Notes: generated by a model from the letters alone, not told the origin. Counted from the first letter of the stretch, positions 18,945 through 28,975 are shown. The stretch: DNA of 39,938 nt from Candidatus Fredericiella danica (GCA_016713335.1 JADJPH010000057.1:1-39938), one strand, 5' to 3'. Translations and numbers: made by a program.

Positions 18945-19281
18945 GGAAAGTCTCCTGAAGTTACGAAAGCAGCAAATTGTGGGGAGCCGCCGTCCTTTCA
19001 GCCTAGCACGAATTACGTATGAACACCTGCGACAATTGACGCGAAAAAATTCGACGTTGTGTCGAATTTCTCACTTAATCGATATAGCGCCTTACAGACA
19101 CAACCGGGTACGTTCCCGAAAGTCGCAAGAAGCCAATTGATTCGAAGATGATGTTTACTCCCGCCGACTTCTACATCGGCGAGAGTGGTATCTGGTTCTT
19201 TTCGATGATGTGGGCGCGGCAAACTTGAGGAGCCAGTCGAGTTCCTCGACGACCGCGGCATTATCAAATCCGTTTAGACGC
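18945..19281. other. non-coding stretch upstream of the SBP-Ig gene
   Basis: No gene is supported. It holds the palindrome at 19047-19069 and presumably the promoter of the SBP-Ig gene; I cannot identify -10/-35 boxes with confidence. Confidence 0.4.
19047..19069. promoter_or_regulatory. palindrome upstream of the SBP-Ig gene, possible operator
   Basis: AAATTCGAC (19047-19055) and GTCGAATTT (19061-19069) are perfect inverted arms around GTTGT, about 100 bases before the ATG at 18944. The arm length and AT-rich flanks fit a dimeric regulator site. A hairpin in RNA, or a terminator of the lipoprotein gene, is also possible. Confidence 0.4.
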
Positions 19282-20517
19282 CTACCGATCGGTCTGGATC
19301 GTGTAGATCATCCCCAGATACTGATCCCCCTGATAGACCGGGACCAAGAAGAAATGCCCCATCGGTCCTTCGAGTAAGGGCGTGTCTGCGGTGGCTTCAT
19401 GCTCACGCTGCACAATCGCCAGGAATTGAGCATCACGCTCCGATTGTAGCGACCGGAAGTCATAGCCCTCCAGGCTGTTCTCCGGCGGATAGCCATACTG
19501 GTTGACCCCATCCTTGTCGACGAACTGCACCGAATAGACGTCCGGGTAGGCATCATACAGCGATCGAAACGCCGTCCGTCCCCAGGCCGCGTCGCCTGTG
19601 GCCAATGCGTCGCTCAAGACCGGATCCGTTGCCAGTTTCCGGAGCGCATTCTGCGCCGCTTCCAACCCGGTCTCAGATACGAGTGCACCTTCCTCGCGTC
19701 CTCCACCACCGTGCGCCAGCACGATGCGCCAGGGTTGCCCACAAAAATCAAAGGTCGTCCATGTAGCCGTCTTTTCGACCGGTTCCTGCATATCCTCGCG
19801 GAGGAAGGTATACACACCGCCGCCCGCTTCTTCCGCAGCGATCCGTTTGCCAAGTTCTTGCAGCGATGGATACTCGTTGTAGAGCGGGTCGACAAACAGG
19901 TTGCGCCCGACTTCTTCACGATTGGCGTCATACAGGATCAGCCCATCCGGCTGCATCACCCAAACCTCAAACGGCATTCCCTCTAGCGCAGGCCCGATCA
20001 CCGCGTCGAGCCAATCTGCCAGCCGCAGGGTGAGCGCCACGCCGCCAACTGGATCAAGCATCACGCCGGCGTCCATGCCTTCGAACCCGGCCGGTGAGCG
20101 ATATACCTGGCTGCAACCGGGATTGATGCGTGTTCCGGTCTCGGATACGGGCGGCTCCGGCGCCTGGCTCTGCCAAAGATGGGCGACGGTTCCAATCTGG
20201 CCACTGGCGCTCGCCGGTGTGATTGCAGTCACGGCGCGCGCACCATCCACTGTGAAGCAGTGGTCCGCCTCCGCCACGTCGGTGCACAGCATTTCTAGCA
20301 CTACGGGAGCCTCCTCCGGCGTTTTGCCCTTCAACGCCGTAGCCGCCTGATTCAGCCGCACGGTGAGATCCTCGGCGCCTGTGTGCAACGCGTTGTTCAC
20401 GCGGCTCAACGCCAGCGGCGTCTGTACCGCAGCATCCGTCCCCCACCCACAGCTCGTCAGCACCATCAGCAGTGCACACAACGCCGCACTCAACGCCACA
20501 CCCCGGACCGCACGCAT
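19282..20517 (-). CDS. lipoprotein with Cache-like sensor domains
   Basis: ATG 20517 (MRAVRGVALSAALCALLMVL, then TSCGWG) follows GGGAGGG; an earlier ATG at 20541 is in-frame but lacks a good site. LTSC is a lipobox, so the mature protein is anchored at Cys. The ~390-residue remainder has a helical N-terminal segment, then two Cache-like alpha/beta domains: PFEVWVMQPDGLILYDANRE, EVGRNLFVDPLYNEYPSLQE, WTTFDFCGQPWRIVLAH; and DVYSVQFVDKDGVNQYGYPP, HFFLVPVYQGDQYLGMIYTI. Cache domains usually sense small extracellular molecules through a linked kinase or chemoreceptor. None is linked here, so it would act through a partner or as a binding protein. Confidence 0.75.
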   Translation of the reverse strand: MRAVRGVALSAALCALLMVLTSCGWGTDAAVQTPLALSRVNNALHTGAEDLTVRLNQAATALKGKTPEEAPVVLEMLCTDVAEADHCFTVDGARAVTAITPASASGQIGTVAHLWQSQAPEPPVSETGTRINPGCSQVYRSPAGFEGMDAGVMLDPVGGVALTLRLADWLDAVIGPALEGMPFEVWVMQPDGLILYDANREEVGRNLFVDPLYNEYPSLQELGKRIAAEEAGGGVYTFLREDMQEPVEKTATWTTFDFCGQPWRIVLAHGGGGREEGALVSETGLEAAQNALRKLATDPVLSDALATGDAAWGRTAFRSLYDAYPDVYSVQFVDKDGVNQYGYPPENSLEGYDFRSLQSERDAQFLAIVQREHEATADTPLLEGPMGHFFLVPVYQGDQYLGMIYTIQTDR

Positions 20518-20988
20518 AGGCCCTCCCATGAAATCGGTCAACTTAAGTCATCAGTAGACCGTATTATACAGAAACCTTGCATGACCCAACACACCCCAAA
20601 TAAGCGATGGGTCCATTTCAACTTATGGGCCGGCCGGAAAGACAATGGTCAATTGTCAATGAAGAAGTCACCACCCTTCGCCGCTGCACCAGCACACCCG
20701 AAATAGGCGAGAGCCGCTACATCATGCACGCCACCTACCGGGTGCACCGTGGCCATTTGTGTTGCTTCCCTTGTGCCCCAAGTTGAAACACACCCCAATC
20801 AATAGTCAACAGCTAATAGCCACCAGTTACTACAGGCGTCCATACACCCTCTTCACCTTTCACCATTAACTGTTGACTATTGATTATTCCCCTTGTCTCT
20901 TTGTCTCTTTGTCTCTTTGTCTCCCTGTCTCCCTGTCTCCCTGTCTCCCTGTCTCCCTGTCTCCCTGTCTCCCTGTCTCCCTGTCTCC
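20518..20988. other. non-coding, repeat-bearing stretch
   Basis: There is no gene over 470 bases. AATCAATAGTCAACAG (20797-20812) is perfectly inverted by CTGTTGACTATTGATT (20870-20885), and both arms extend imperfectly to about 25 bases. GTCTCTTT and GTCTCCCT octamers then run from about 20889 to the stop codon of the next gene. A further short inverted sequence GGTCAATTGTCAAT lies near 20648. Confidence 0.6.
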
Positions 20989-20990
20989 CT
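20889..20990. repeat. GTCTCTTT/GTCTCCCT octamer array
   Basis: About twelve uninterrupted 8-base units, the first few GTCTCTTT and the rest GTCTCCCT. On the gene's strand they read GGAGACAG and start right at the TAG of the peptidase fusion. Translations of this array (SLSPCLPV repeats) are artefacts. Confidence 0.9.
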
Positions 20991-23812
20991 ATCCCTTCGT
21001 CATCGCTTCCAACGTCGCAACGATCAGGTCATACGCCTTCTCCACACTCGCCACTTCCAACCGCTCCTGCGGCGAGTGCACATCCACGATCGTGGGACCA
21101 ACCGAAATCATGTCCAGTTCCGGATTCTTGGTCCCTGCGACACTCGTCTCAAGCCCCGCGTGGACTGCGGTTACCTCCGGCGCCACGCCGAACAGATCCT
21201 GATAAACTGTTTGCATCAGCGCAAGGATCGGCGAATCTGGATTGGCCGGCCAACTTGAATAGGCGTCATGCGTGCTCACCTCTGCACCCGCCAATTCGAA
21301 GACCGCGGTGAGTCGATTTGCGGTATCGTCGCGCTCCGAATCTATGGCGCTGCGGATGTACACACCAGCATCAAACGCGCCGCCGGCAAACGAGAGAATC
21401 CCCATGCTATCAGAGGTCTCCACAAGATCTTCCACACTGTCGCTCATCCGTTGCACACCCTGTGGCGAACCGTATACCGCCCCGAGTAGCGCCTGCTGTG
21501 TGGCGCGATCCATCACGGTCGCGGGCATGTCCGCAGATATGACTTCTACAAACAGAGTCGGCTCGGTCGCTGCAAGCTCCGCCTGCACCGTTTCCCCAAA
21601 GGTCGCCACCATCGCTTCGAAGGCTGGGGCCTCTGCGTCACTTACGACAACCAGCGCAGTGGCATCGCTTGGGATTGCGTTGTAGACGCTGCCCCCATCC
21701 AGATTTGCCACGCGCAGCCCCATCTCCTCTGGGGCATTCCAGAGCAAGCGCGCCATCAATTCACTGGCACTGCCGCGGCCCTTATTGATATCTACACCGG
21801 AGTGACCGCCCTGCATCCCGCCAATATGCACGGTATAGGCGACGACGCCCTCCGGCCCCGGCTCTTCTGTATAGGTGGCTACGGCATCAAGATAGACGCC
21901 ACCGCGCTGCTGATGCAGAACGATCCTCCTCTTCCCAGTCGATGTTGATGTAGGGTGGAAGCCTGCAGATCGCTGGAGTCAAGCCCGTTGATCCCAGTAA
22001 AGCCATCCTCCTCGTTCGTGGTGAAGACGGCCTCCAATGGCGGGTGCACCAGCGAATCATCCTGCAGAATCGCCATGGCAATGGCGACGCCGATGCCGTC
22101 GTCCGCACCCAGCGTCGTGCTGATGGCATGAACCCAGCCATCTTCCACATAGGCTTCGATCGGATCGGTCTCAAAGTCGTGGTCCGAGTCCGGCGTCTTC
22201 TGCGCCACCATGTCCATGTGTCCCTGGAGAATGACCGTCGGCGCATCCTCAAATCCCGGCGAACCGGGTTTGCGAATGATGACGTCCCCCACATCATTGA
22301 CCGTCGTCTCCAACCCCAACTGCTCGCCGGAGTTGGACAAGAAGGCAGTCGCCTGCTCCTCGTGATGGGATGGGCGCGGCACCTGCGTCAAGTCATAGAA
22401 GTTCTGCCAGACGGCCTGCGGTTCCATGTCCGCGATCGCATCCGCCAACGGAATGGGACCCGTTGCAGAAGTAGCCGCGGTGGACGTGATGGATGCGTCA
22501 GTGGCAGGCGCCTCCGTAGTTGGCGTGCCGGATGGCACAGACGCGACCGAGAATGAAGGCACGAACTCAACCGGCACGGTGGCATTGGCCTTGTCCAGGA
22601 ATGCCTGGAGATCCGGTGAGATGTATGAATACTCTTGCAAGAACGCAGCCGCGGCGTCGGCGTCGCCGTTGCCTTCGATCGTGATCAACTTGATCGTGAG
22701 ATCCTCGACCGCCTGGGTCATCTTGTCCACATCGACGGTGAATTTCTCACTTGCCTGGGTCAAGGATCAACGCACCTTGCTCGACGAAGAAATTCCACGC
22801 CGCCGAGCGAATCACGCCATACGCCGAACTGGGACCAAAGCGGGCCGAACGTAGCGCCTCAGAAAGATAACCCGCATAGTGCGATTCAAGTGGCGCCTCA
22901 TCGATCCCCTGCTCGCGCAAGTAGACCACGTTGTAGAGCCCGCTAATGTCCGCCTTGCCTTCCTCGATCGGCGAATAGTATTCACCCAATGCCTGCCGGA
23001 CCGTTACTTCCTGCCCATCCTTGATGACTGTGCGCGGCCCCAGGGAGTGTGACACTTCGTGCATCAGTAGCCAGTTGAAATACCCGTCGTCGCTTGACCA
23101 ACTGTTGACCTCGTCGTCGAACACCACCTTCAACAGCGGGTCCAGCACTTCGCTCCGTCGCGTGTCGACGAAGTTGCGCATGATCACCTTTTTGGCGCCC
23201 TTGGCCTCCCATACTTTGGGATCGTTGGGGAGACTGAACGCCACGCCTTCCATGACTGCGCGCGACTGCCCCGTCCGGTAGATGTCGTCGGTCATCTCCA
23301 TTGGCGTGAGGGTGCCGGTCTGATCGGGTCGAAATTCGGCCGGTACTGGCAGATTGGCCTGCAATTCAGGTACAGCGGCCTTGAACTTGTCCAACAGCGC
23401 ACTTGCGGCGGTCAACGATCAGCACATTGGCCTTGTAGAACGCTTTCTGCCCGGTGAGTTGATCGTCATAGACCTCATGCGGTCCGACGCTCAGGTCGAG
23501 ATTGGAGTCCACGCGCGCCGCGGGCAGACTTGCAAAGAGTATCTGGCCTTCCGGGTCAACCTGCTGCCAGTAGGCTGCATTCATGTACTGGGCAGCCTGA
23601 ATCATCTTTTCCACGACTTGAAGCTCCCACGGCTCCAATTTCGCCAGTTGCTGCGCGCTGTTCATTTCGACTGGCTGCAGCTTTGCGGCGCGCGCCGCAA
23701 TGTCTGCGTTGTCGACGCCCGATGGTTGCTCTGCTTGTGCTTGCAATGGCTGGCTGCCACCAAGCAAGGTTGCCAGTAACAGCACTGCGGTTACTACAAG
23801 ACGAAATATCAC
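20989..23812 (-). CDS. exported M49-like metallopeptidase fused to an M20-type dipeptidase (frameshifted)
   Basis: GTG 23812 follows AGGAGG. The signal peptide (LVVTAVLLLATLLGGSQPLQA) leads to a dipeptidyl-peptidase-III-related domain: LSVGPHEVYDDQLTGQKAFY, FSLPNDPKVWEAKGAKKVIM, zinc motif MHEVSHSLGP and EEGKADISGLYN. Its C-terminal part (KFTVDVDKMTQAVEDLTIKL, then SYISPDLQAFLDKA) continues in one uninterrupted frame through a Ser/Thr/Ala/Pro linker into an M20-family domain like aminoacyl-histidine dipeptidase: NFYDLTQVPRPSHHEEQATA, LQGHMDMVAQ, TLGADDGIGVA, FTTNEEDGFTG. After a shift near 21880-21930 it continues to GGMQGGHSGVDINKGRGSA and the C-terminus. Frame breaks lie at about 23405, 22755 and 21900; the joined length is ~940 aa. 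All metal ligands seem present. A plausible job is trimming external peptides to dipeptides and then splitting them. Confidence 0.8.
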
Positions 23813-23962
23813 GAGGAACCTCCTAACGAGAGATTGTTGTCAGCCGAGGATGTGATATGTGCGGCAGCGATTATATCCTGAGGCGCCGGCAAACGCGGGG
23901 GATGCGTTCGCTGGCGCCTCGTGCCTGTTTGACGCTAAATCGTACAGCGCAAGATGCGCTGC

Positions 23963-25616
23963 TTATTCGTCGCCGCCAGGCGCCTCACCCGCATCGCCCG
24001 TCAGTGGCATGTACTTAAACTTGACTTCTTCCCAGGCGGAGTTCGAGCCGCCCGGACCACGCACCTTCAGTTCATAGGTGTGTTTGCCGTCCGAGCTTGG
24101 ACAGTCCTTCTTGGAACCGCCCATCCCGAGCCCCTTCTTCCAGTCGGAGCCATCGCGCTTGATCTTCACCTCCGTCACATCACCACTCACCTGCCACTTC
24201 AACTTGACACACAGCCCGACGGCTACTTTGTGATGGCTGGCATGGAAGTCATTGATCGTCGGCGCCAACGGAGCAGGTCCAGGTGGCGGTCCTGGCGGTG
24301 GGACCGGAACAGGATTTGGCGCCGGCGCCGGCGGGATTGGCGCCGGGGGTGGGATCGGGTTGGCGCCTGGCACGGCGATATTTGCCCAGAACGGTTGGCC
24401 AAAGACCTGCCCCTGATCGTCCACCATCACCCACTGGCTGCGATAGACACCCGGCGCTGCGGGTGCGCTCAGATCGACAGCCACATCATAGTATTCACCT
24501 GGGGCGATGCTTCGGCCGATGGCGTAGCTCTGGCCACCGAGTCGATCGCCGCCGGCAAACCCTACACGGAAATTTCCGTTCCATGCGCAGGTGCCGGTAT
24601 TCAAGACGCGCCACTGCTTGTTGACCAATTGACCGGGCTTCACCAGCGGTGGCCCGTGCGCATCGTCATAATTGAGATCCGCAACGAAGCGCGCAAAATA
24701 GGTGCACGGCGGTGGCGTAGGAGTCGGCGGCGCCGTCGGCGTTGGCACCGGCTGCAGCGCCGAGGCGTCGACCGCCAGGTATTGGCCGGCCAACTTCGAG
24801 ATCGTACCATCCGTCTGCAACTGCAGGAGTGCGTCGTTCATGGGGGCGGCCAACGTTGATCCTTTGCGCAGGGCAATCCCGAAACGCTGGCGCGTCAGCC
24901 CCTGCCCAACGACTGCAAAACCACCTTTTGCGCTAGTTGTTGGCGTCCAGGCTGTCCAATATCAACACGTCTACGTCGCCCTTGCTGAGCGCACGGATGG
25001 CCTGATCGATGGTGTTGAAGACGGCGATATTCTCTTCCTTCGCCAGACCGGTGTCAATGAGGTTCTCACGCACCCAACCGGCATAGATGGTGCCGGCCTG
25101 CACCCCGACTTTGCGACCAACGAGATCATCCGCACCGTCGACCTTCAACGTTGGCGCGGCCCCACCGGCCGGCGCAGCAACCAGAAATGCTTCCGTGCCG
25201 ATGAAATAGGGATTGGTGAAGTCGACTTCCTCAAGTCTGCCATCGGTGATGGCCATCGCCGAGATGACAGCGTCTACCTGTCCCAACTGCACGGCGTCGA
25301 GCAGACTGGGGAAGACGATCGCGGAAAACTCAACTTCCGCGCCCATCTTTTCCGCGACCGCCTTCATGACCGCAATATCAAACCCGTCAATGGCAAAGTC
25401 ATCGTTTGGGTATGCAAAGGGTGGGTCATCTGGCGAAACACCGACAAAGATTCGCCCCTGCCGCTGCACCCGCGCCGCGTCGTCAAGCGTCGTCGCCGAG
25501 AGCGGGGCATCCGGTGAATCCTGACCCAACCCGATCGCCGGCCACAGCATCATGCCAGTAATAACACAGAACAATGTGAGCATCAACAAGAAAGGCTTTG
25601 TTTTGACCTGCGACAT
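23963..25616 (-). CDS. solute-binding protein fused to NBR1-Ig-like domain, second copy (frameshifted)
   Basis: ATG 25616 lies eight bases after AGGAGG; an in-frame upstream start is less likely. Signal peptide FLLMLTLFCVITGMMLWPAI, then a type-3 binding domain: IFVGVSPDDPPFAYPNDDFA, IDGFDIAVMKAVAEKMGAEV, MAITDGRLEEVDFTNPYF with the carboxylate-binding Arg, RKVGVQAGTIYAGW. Single-base losses around 24915-24945, including one in an A-run, hide the segment GGFAVVGQGLTRQRFGIALR; the frame then resumes at RKGSTLAAPMNDALLQLQ. A Pro/Thr linker leads to an FW domain (NKQWRVLNTGTCAWNGNFRV) and, after a Pro-rich spacer, an Ig-like domain with two Cys. About 550 aa. It is shorter than its paralogue at 16274-18944, mainly because it has fewer Ig domains. 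Confidence 0.8.
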
Positions 25617-25716
25617 ACGTACAGACCTCCTATCGTGCACTACGATAACCGTCAATATTCCTCAAGGAGCGCCAGTGCGCCGGCCACCTGCCCAATCACC
25701 CTGGCGCTCCCTCTCT

Positions 25717-25850
25717 TCGTCTCCCTGTCTCTTTGTCTCCGCGCTCTCCGCGCCACCTCCGCGTCTCCGCGTTGATCTTTTCCTCCTCCGCCTAACTCTC
25801 ACCGCGGAGGCGCAGAGACGCGGAGGAAACGCGGAGAAGAAAGAGAATCA
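25717..25850. repeat. composite intergenic repeat, copy 2
   Basis: GTCTCCCT and GTCTCTTT octamers (about 25719-25740) are followed by CTCCGCG-rich sequence and its mirror (GCGGAGGCGCAGAGACGCGG, then AGGAAACGCGGAGAAGAAAG), ending five bases from the stop of the chagasin-like gene. Same modules as at 12021-12226, in reversed order along the + strand. Confidence 0.75.
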
Positions 25851-25854
25851 ATTG

Positions 25855-28349
25855 TCACTCGATCGTCACTGCATACTCCAATGTCTTATCCGCCTGTTCC
25901 GCCCCCGGCGGGAACTCGCCAATCTGCAACCCCACGCTCCCCGGCTGCAGGCTGCGGAAGAGGAATATCTGGGTTCCAGGCGCCCCCTCCAGATCTGACT
26001 CCGGCTTGAAGCCGCTGTCCGGCTGTAGCCGCAGCAGTGCACCGTCGTTTTGCGTCACGACCCACTGGTAGCCTGTGGATGGATTGGCCGGGATCGCTAT
26101 TTGCAGCAGGTCGCCGGCCACCAGATTCACCGGCTTGCCGGCATCGGCGTCAGTCAACGTCACGGTGTTGCCTGTCAGCGGCGCCGGATCGACGATCATG
26201 GCGTTGAAGTCCAGTGTCGTGTCTGAATCGTCGGCGCCAGGCGCAAACTCACCGAGTTGCACGGTGGCCTCACCCGCCGCTTTTGCCAGGAAGCGGAAGG
26301 TAGCAACGCCGCCGCCACCCATCAGATCGCTGCTAAGTGCGTACTGCTCGTCGCCCGCAGAGGGCAGGAGCGTATCGTTGGTACTCACCAATTTCCAACT
26401 GTAGCCGGTGGTGTAGTTGGCCGGCAGTTGCACGACCAGGGTGTCGCCGGTGACCAGGGCGAAGTTTTTCCCGGCATCAGCGTCCGTCGCAATGACGGCC
26501 CCGCTGCTCCCCGGCTCCACCGGAGGAACCACCACAGTCACCGCATACTTTTCGGTGACATCAGCCTGCGCATCGGCAGGGACGTATTCGAATTGCATTT
26601 GTGTCGTGCCCGGATCCACGCCCAGGAAGGCGCGCTCGAAGGTCACCTGGGTCGCATCCTGGCTGTCAGGCACCACCACCCAGTCACCGAGCGGTTGCAC
26701 GATCATCGGATCGGTCGCAACAAGTTTCCAGGCGCCGCCATCGTCCGTCGCCGCAAGCACGACCTTCATCACACTGCCTGACAGCACGGATGTCGTTCCG
26801 CCATTTTCCGCCAGGGTGACATAGCTCGCCGGGCCGTCGACCGGCCAGTCGGCTACAGCCTCCACCGTCATTGCAAAGGTCTCGGCTGGGTCTACGTCCG
26901 TCTCCCAGGGCCGGCCGTAGACGTATTTCAGCTCCACTGTGCCCGGCGCCACGACATTGAAGTCAAATTGCTCGACGCCCCCTGCACCGGGGATATCGGC
27001 GTCAGCCGTGAATTCGTAGGCACTGGGCTTCAGGATCGACTCGTCGTTTGCCGCTATCTGCCAGATGTAGCCGGTACTGGGGTTGCCCGGTAATCTGACT
27101 CGTAGGAGACCACCTGCTGCCACCTGCATCGTTGTGCCCGTGTCGAAATTGCTGACGACTAATATCCATGGTGGGGGCACCGCGGCTGGCTCCTCTGCTG
27201 CAGGCGCTTCCTCTGCCTGCAGGCGCTTCCTCTGCCGCAGGCGCAGCGAAGTTGGCATGCGCAACCAGCTTCCATTCGTCGTCGATCTTCTGGAACACGC
27301 TCAGCCGCGGGGCGGGTGCGCCCATGTCCGGTTCGCCGCCGTCCAATGTTGAATCGACGATCGCCGTGTAGGCAACCACCAGGACATCGCCATCCTCGGT
27401 AGCATGGATATCTTCGAGTGTGTAGGATTCGATGACCGGGAGATGGTCGAGGTAGTTGGTGGTGTCATACCGCTCACCGGCGCCGCGGACGAGTTGGAAG
27501 GCCGGGGCGAGGATCGCTGCGATCTGTTCCTTGTCGCCGGACTGCAGCGCAGCAAAGAACGCGTCCACCAATTCTGTACCCAACGCATCCACATCGCTTT
27601 CGCCAGCAACCGCCTGCGCCAGTACAGCAACGGTGACCGCATAGGTTGCAGTTGGCTCCGCATCACCCTCGCGGGTGTTGGTCAGTGTCAATTCCGCTGC
27701 GCCAGGCGCGATTCCTTTCAAGGTGAAGATTTGCTGGCTCATTGCACCCGGCATGGTGCCGAGTAACACCAGGGCAGGCTCACCGACCTCCTCCACAACT
27801 GCGGAATCGAACTCCCCAAGCTTCCACGAATAACCGCCATCGGCGTCGGTGTCGAGCGCCACTTGGAACTCTTCACCTGTCATGACCGGAATGTCCTGAC
27901 CGGCGGCATCTGCGGTCAAAATCTTCTTAGTGGGCAATGGCGCCGGCGAAACGACGACGCGCAGTGTAAAGCCGGCCGCCTTGTCGCCGGTGTTCTCAAC
28001 GACTACGGTGTACGCGCCGTCCTCCGGCGCCCATGCCATGTAGTTGAAAGCCGAGGGCACGCCGCCAAGTTCCAACGGCCCCCATGAAGCCTCGAACGCG
28101 TTGACCTGCAAGGCATCGGTCTCGCCTTCAAGATCCATCGCTACCCGATCCCCTGCCTTCAATTCCAACGTGTAGCTTGCCTTGGCCTGAGGATCCAGCG
28201 CATCGGTCTTGACGAAGCCGAAGCCCGCTTCGTCAAGCGGTATTGCGGGCGCCTCCTGCGCCCACGCCTGCTGTGCGAACCCTCCACCTCCCAGCATTGT
28301 CACAATACAAATGAACGCTACGACTGCCTTGATGATCGCTTGCTTTCAT
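25855..28349 (-). CDS. exported multi-domain chagasin-like (I42) protein with an internal NTF2-like domain (frameshifted)
   Basis: ATG 28349 follows AGGAG; an extra base after ATGAAA hides the signal peptide KAVVAFICIVTMLGGGGFAQ in the next frame. From ~28250 to 27930 there is a beta-rich N-terminal domain. A degenerate I42-like domain follows (DTDADGGYSWKLGEF), then an NTF2/SnoaL-like domain (FFAALQSGDKEQIAAILAPA, VAHANFA), and an Ala/Glu/Pro linker where the frame slips (27170-27260). Then four more I42-like domains: NPSTGYIW with PGAGGVEQF and GRPWE, nearly canonical; one with DDGGAWKLV; one with NYTTGYSWKL and MGGGGVATF; and one with NPSTGYQWVV. Chagasin-family proteins inhibit papain-type cysteine proteases through the NPTTGY, GxGG and RPW loops. 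About 830 codons. Upstream on the same strand lies the receiver-like gene. Confidence 0.8.
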
Positions 28350-28570
28350 TCTCGTGTCTCCTATTGCCGTCCCTCAATACATGCGTTATTTGGGATGTCG
28401 GCGTCTTCCCGTCGACGATTGACGATTGCCCTTAAATAGAATCGCATCCTGAGCATATGAACTGTCCTACCTTTACGCTGGACTGCTGTCGATTAACTAC
28501 TTACAAAGCGCAGTGATGGACTGTAAGGTTCCCCAATTTGCAAGGAAAGCCGGTGCGGTTGCCGTGAGAC

Positions 28571-28975
28571 CTAAGGTGACGCCGTGTTGTTGTTGTTCAA
28601 CTCCAGCACAGCGCGCAAAGCCTGTTCGTTCAAGCCACTCCGCAGCAGGGCAAGATGGGCGCCCGCCTGCAGACAAACGTCGCGCTGCGCAGGCCCGTCG
28701 ACAATGGCCAGGTAGCGGACATCGGGCGTTCGTTGCTTGATGTCATCGGCAAGGTGGCGCTGGTTCACCCAAATGTTTGCGTCTGTGAGGATCGCGTCTG
28801 GATGGCAGATTTCTGTCAAGGCAAACAGTTCTTCCGATTCGTCCGTGACGCCACCAACCCGCACTTCAGGCAGCGCACGCAGCAAAGCGACCAACGCATC
28901 ACGGCGGGTGCCAGGTAGCGCCACCAACAGGATCACAACCAGGTGCGGGTCCCCAGTCTCATTCACGTTGACCAT
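28571..28975 (-). CDS. stand-alone degenerate response-regulator receiver domain
   Basis: The second ATG (28975) is spaced eight bases from GGAG and is preferred to the one at 28981. About 134 residues with a receiver fold: LVVILLVALPGTRRDALVAL, EICHPDAILTDANIWV with the phosphoacceptor-like Asp, and VRYLAIVDGPAQRDVCLQAG then AHLALL. The acidic pair normally found after the first strand is missing, and no Lys is obvious at the usual position, so phosphorylation is doubtful. There is no output domain. It is transcribed divergently from the histidine kinase gene about 210 bases away and could modulate that system; this is inference. Confidence 0.6.
   Translation of the reverse strand: MVNVNETGDPHLVVILLVALPGTRRDALVALLRALPEVRVGGVTDESEELFALTEICHPDAILTDANIWVNQRHLADDIKQRTPDVRYLAIVDGPAQRDVCLQAGAHLALLRSGLNEQALRAVLELNNNNTASP

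Noticed and set aside
19013..19267. 84-codon - strand frame upstream of the SBP-Ig gene
   Set aside because: No ribosome site and no protein-like pattern; it spans the palindrome and probable promoter region.
20873..21311. Ser/Leu/Cys/Pro repeat protein (SLSPCLPV units)
   Set aside because: It is only the translation of the GTCTCCCT octamer array in three frames and overlaps the peptidase gene on the other strand.
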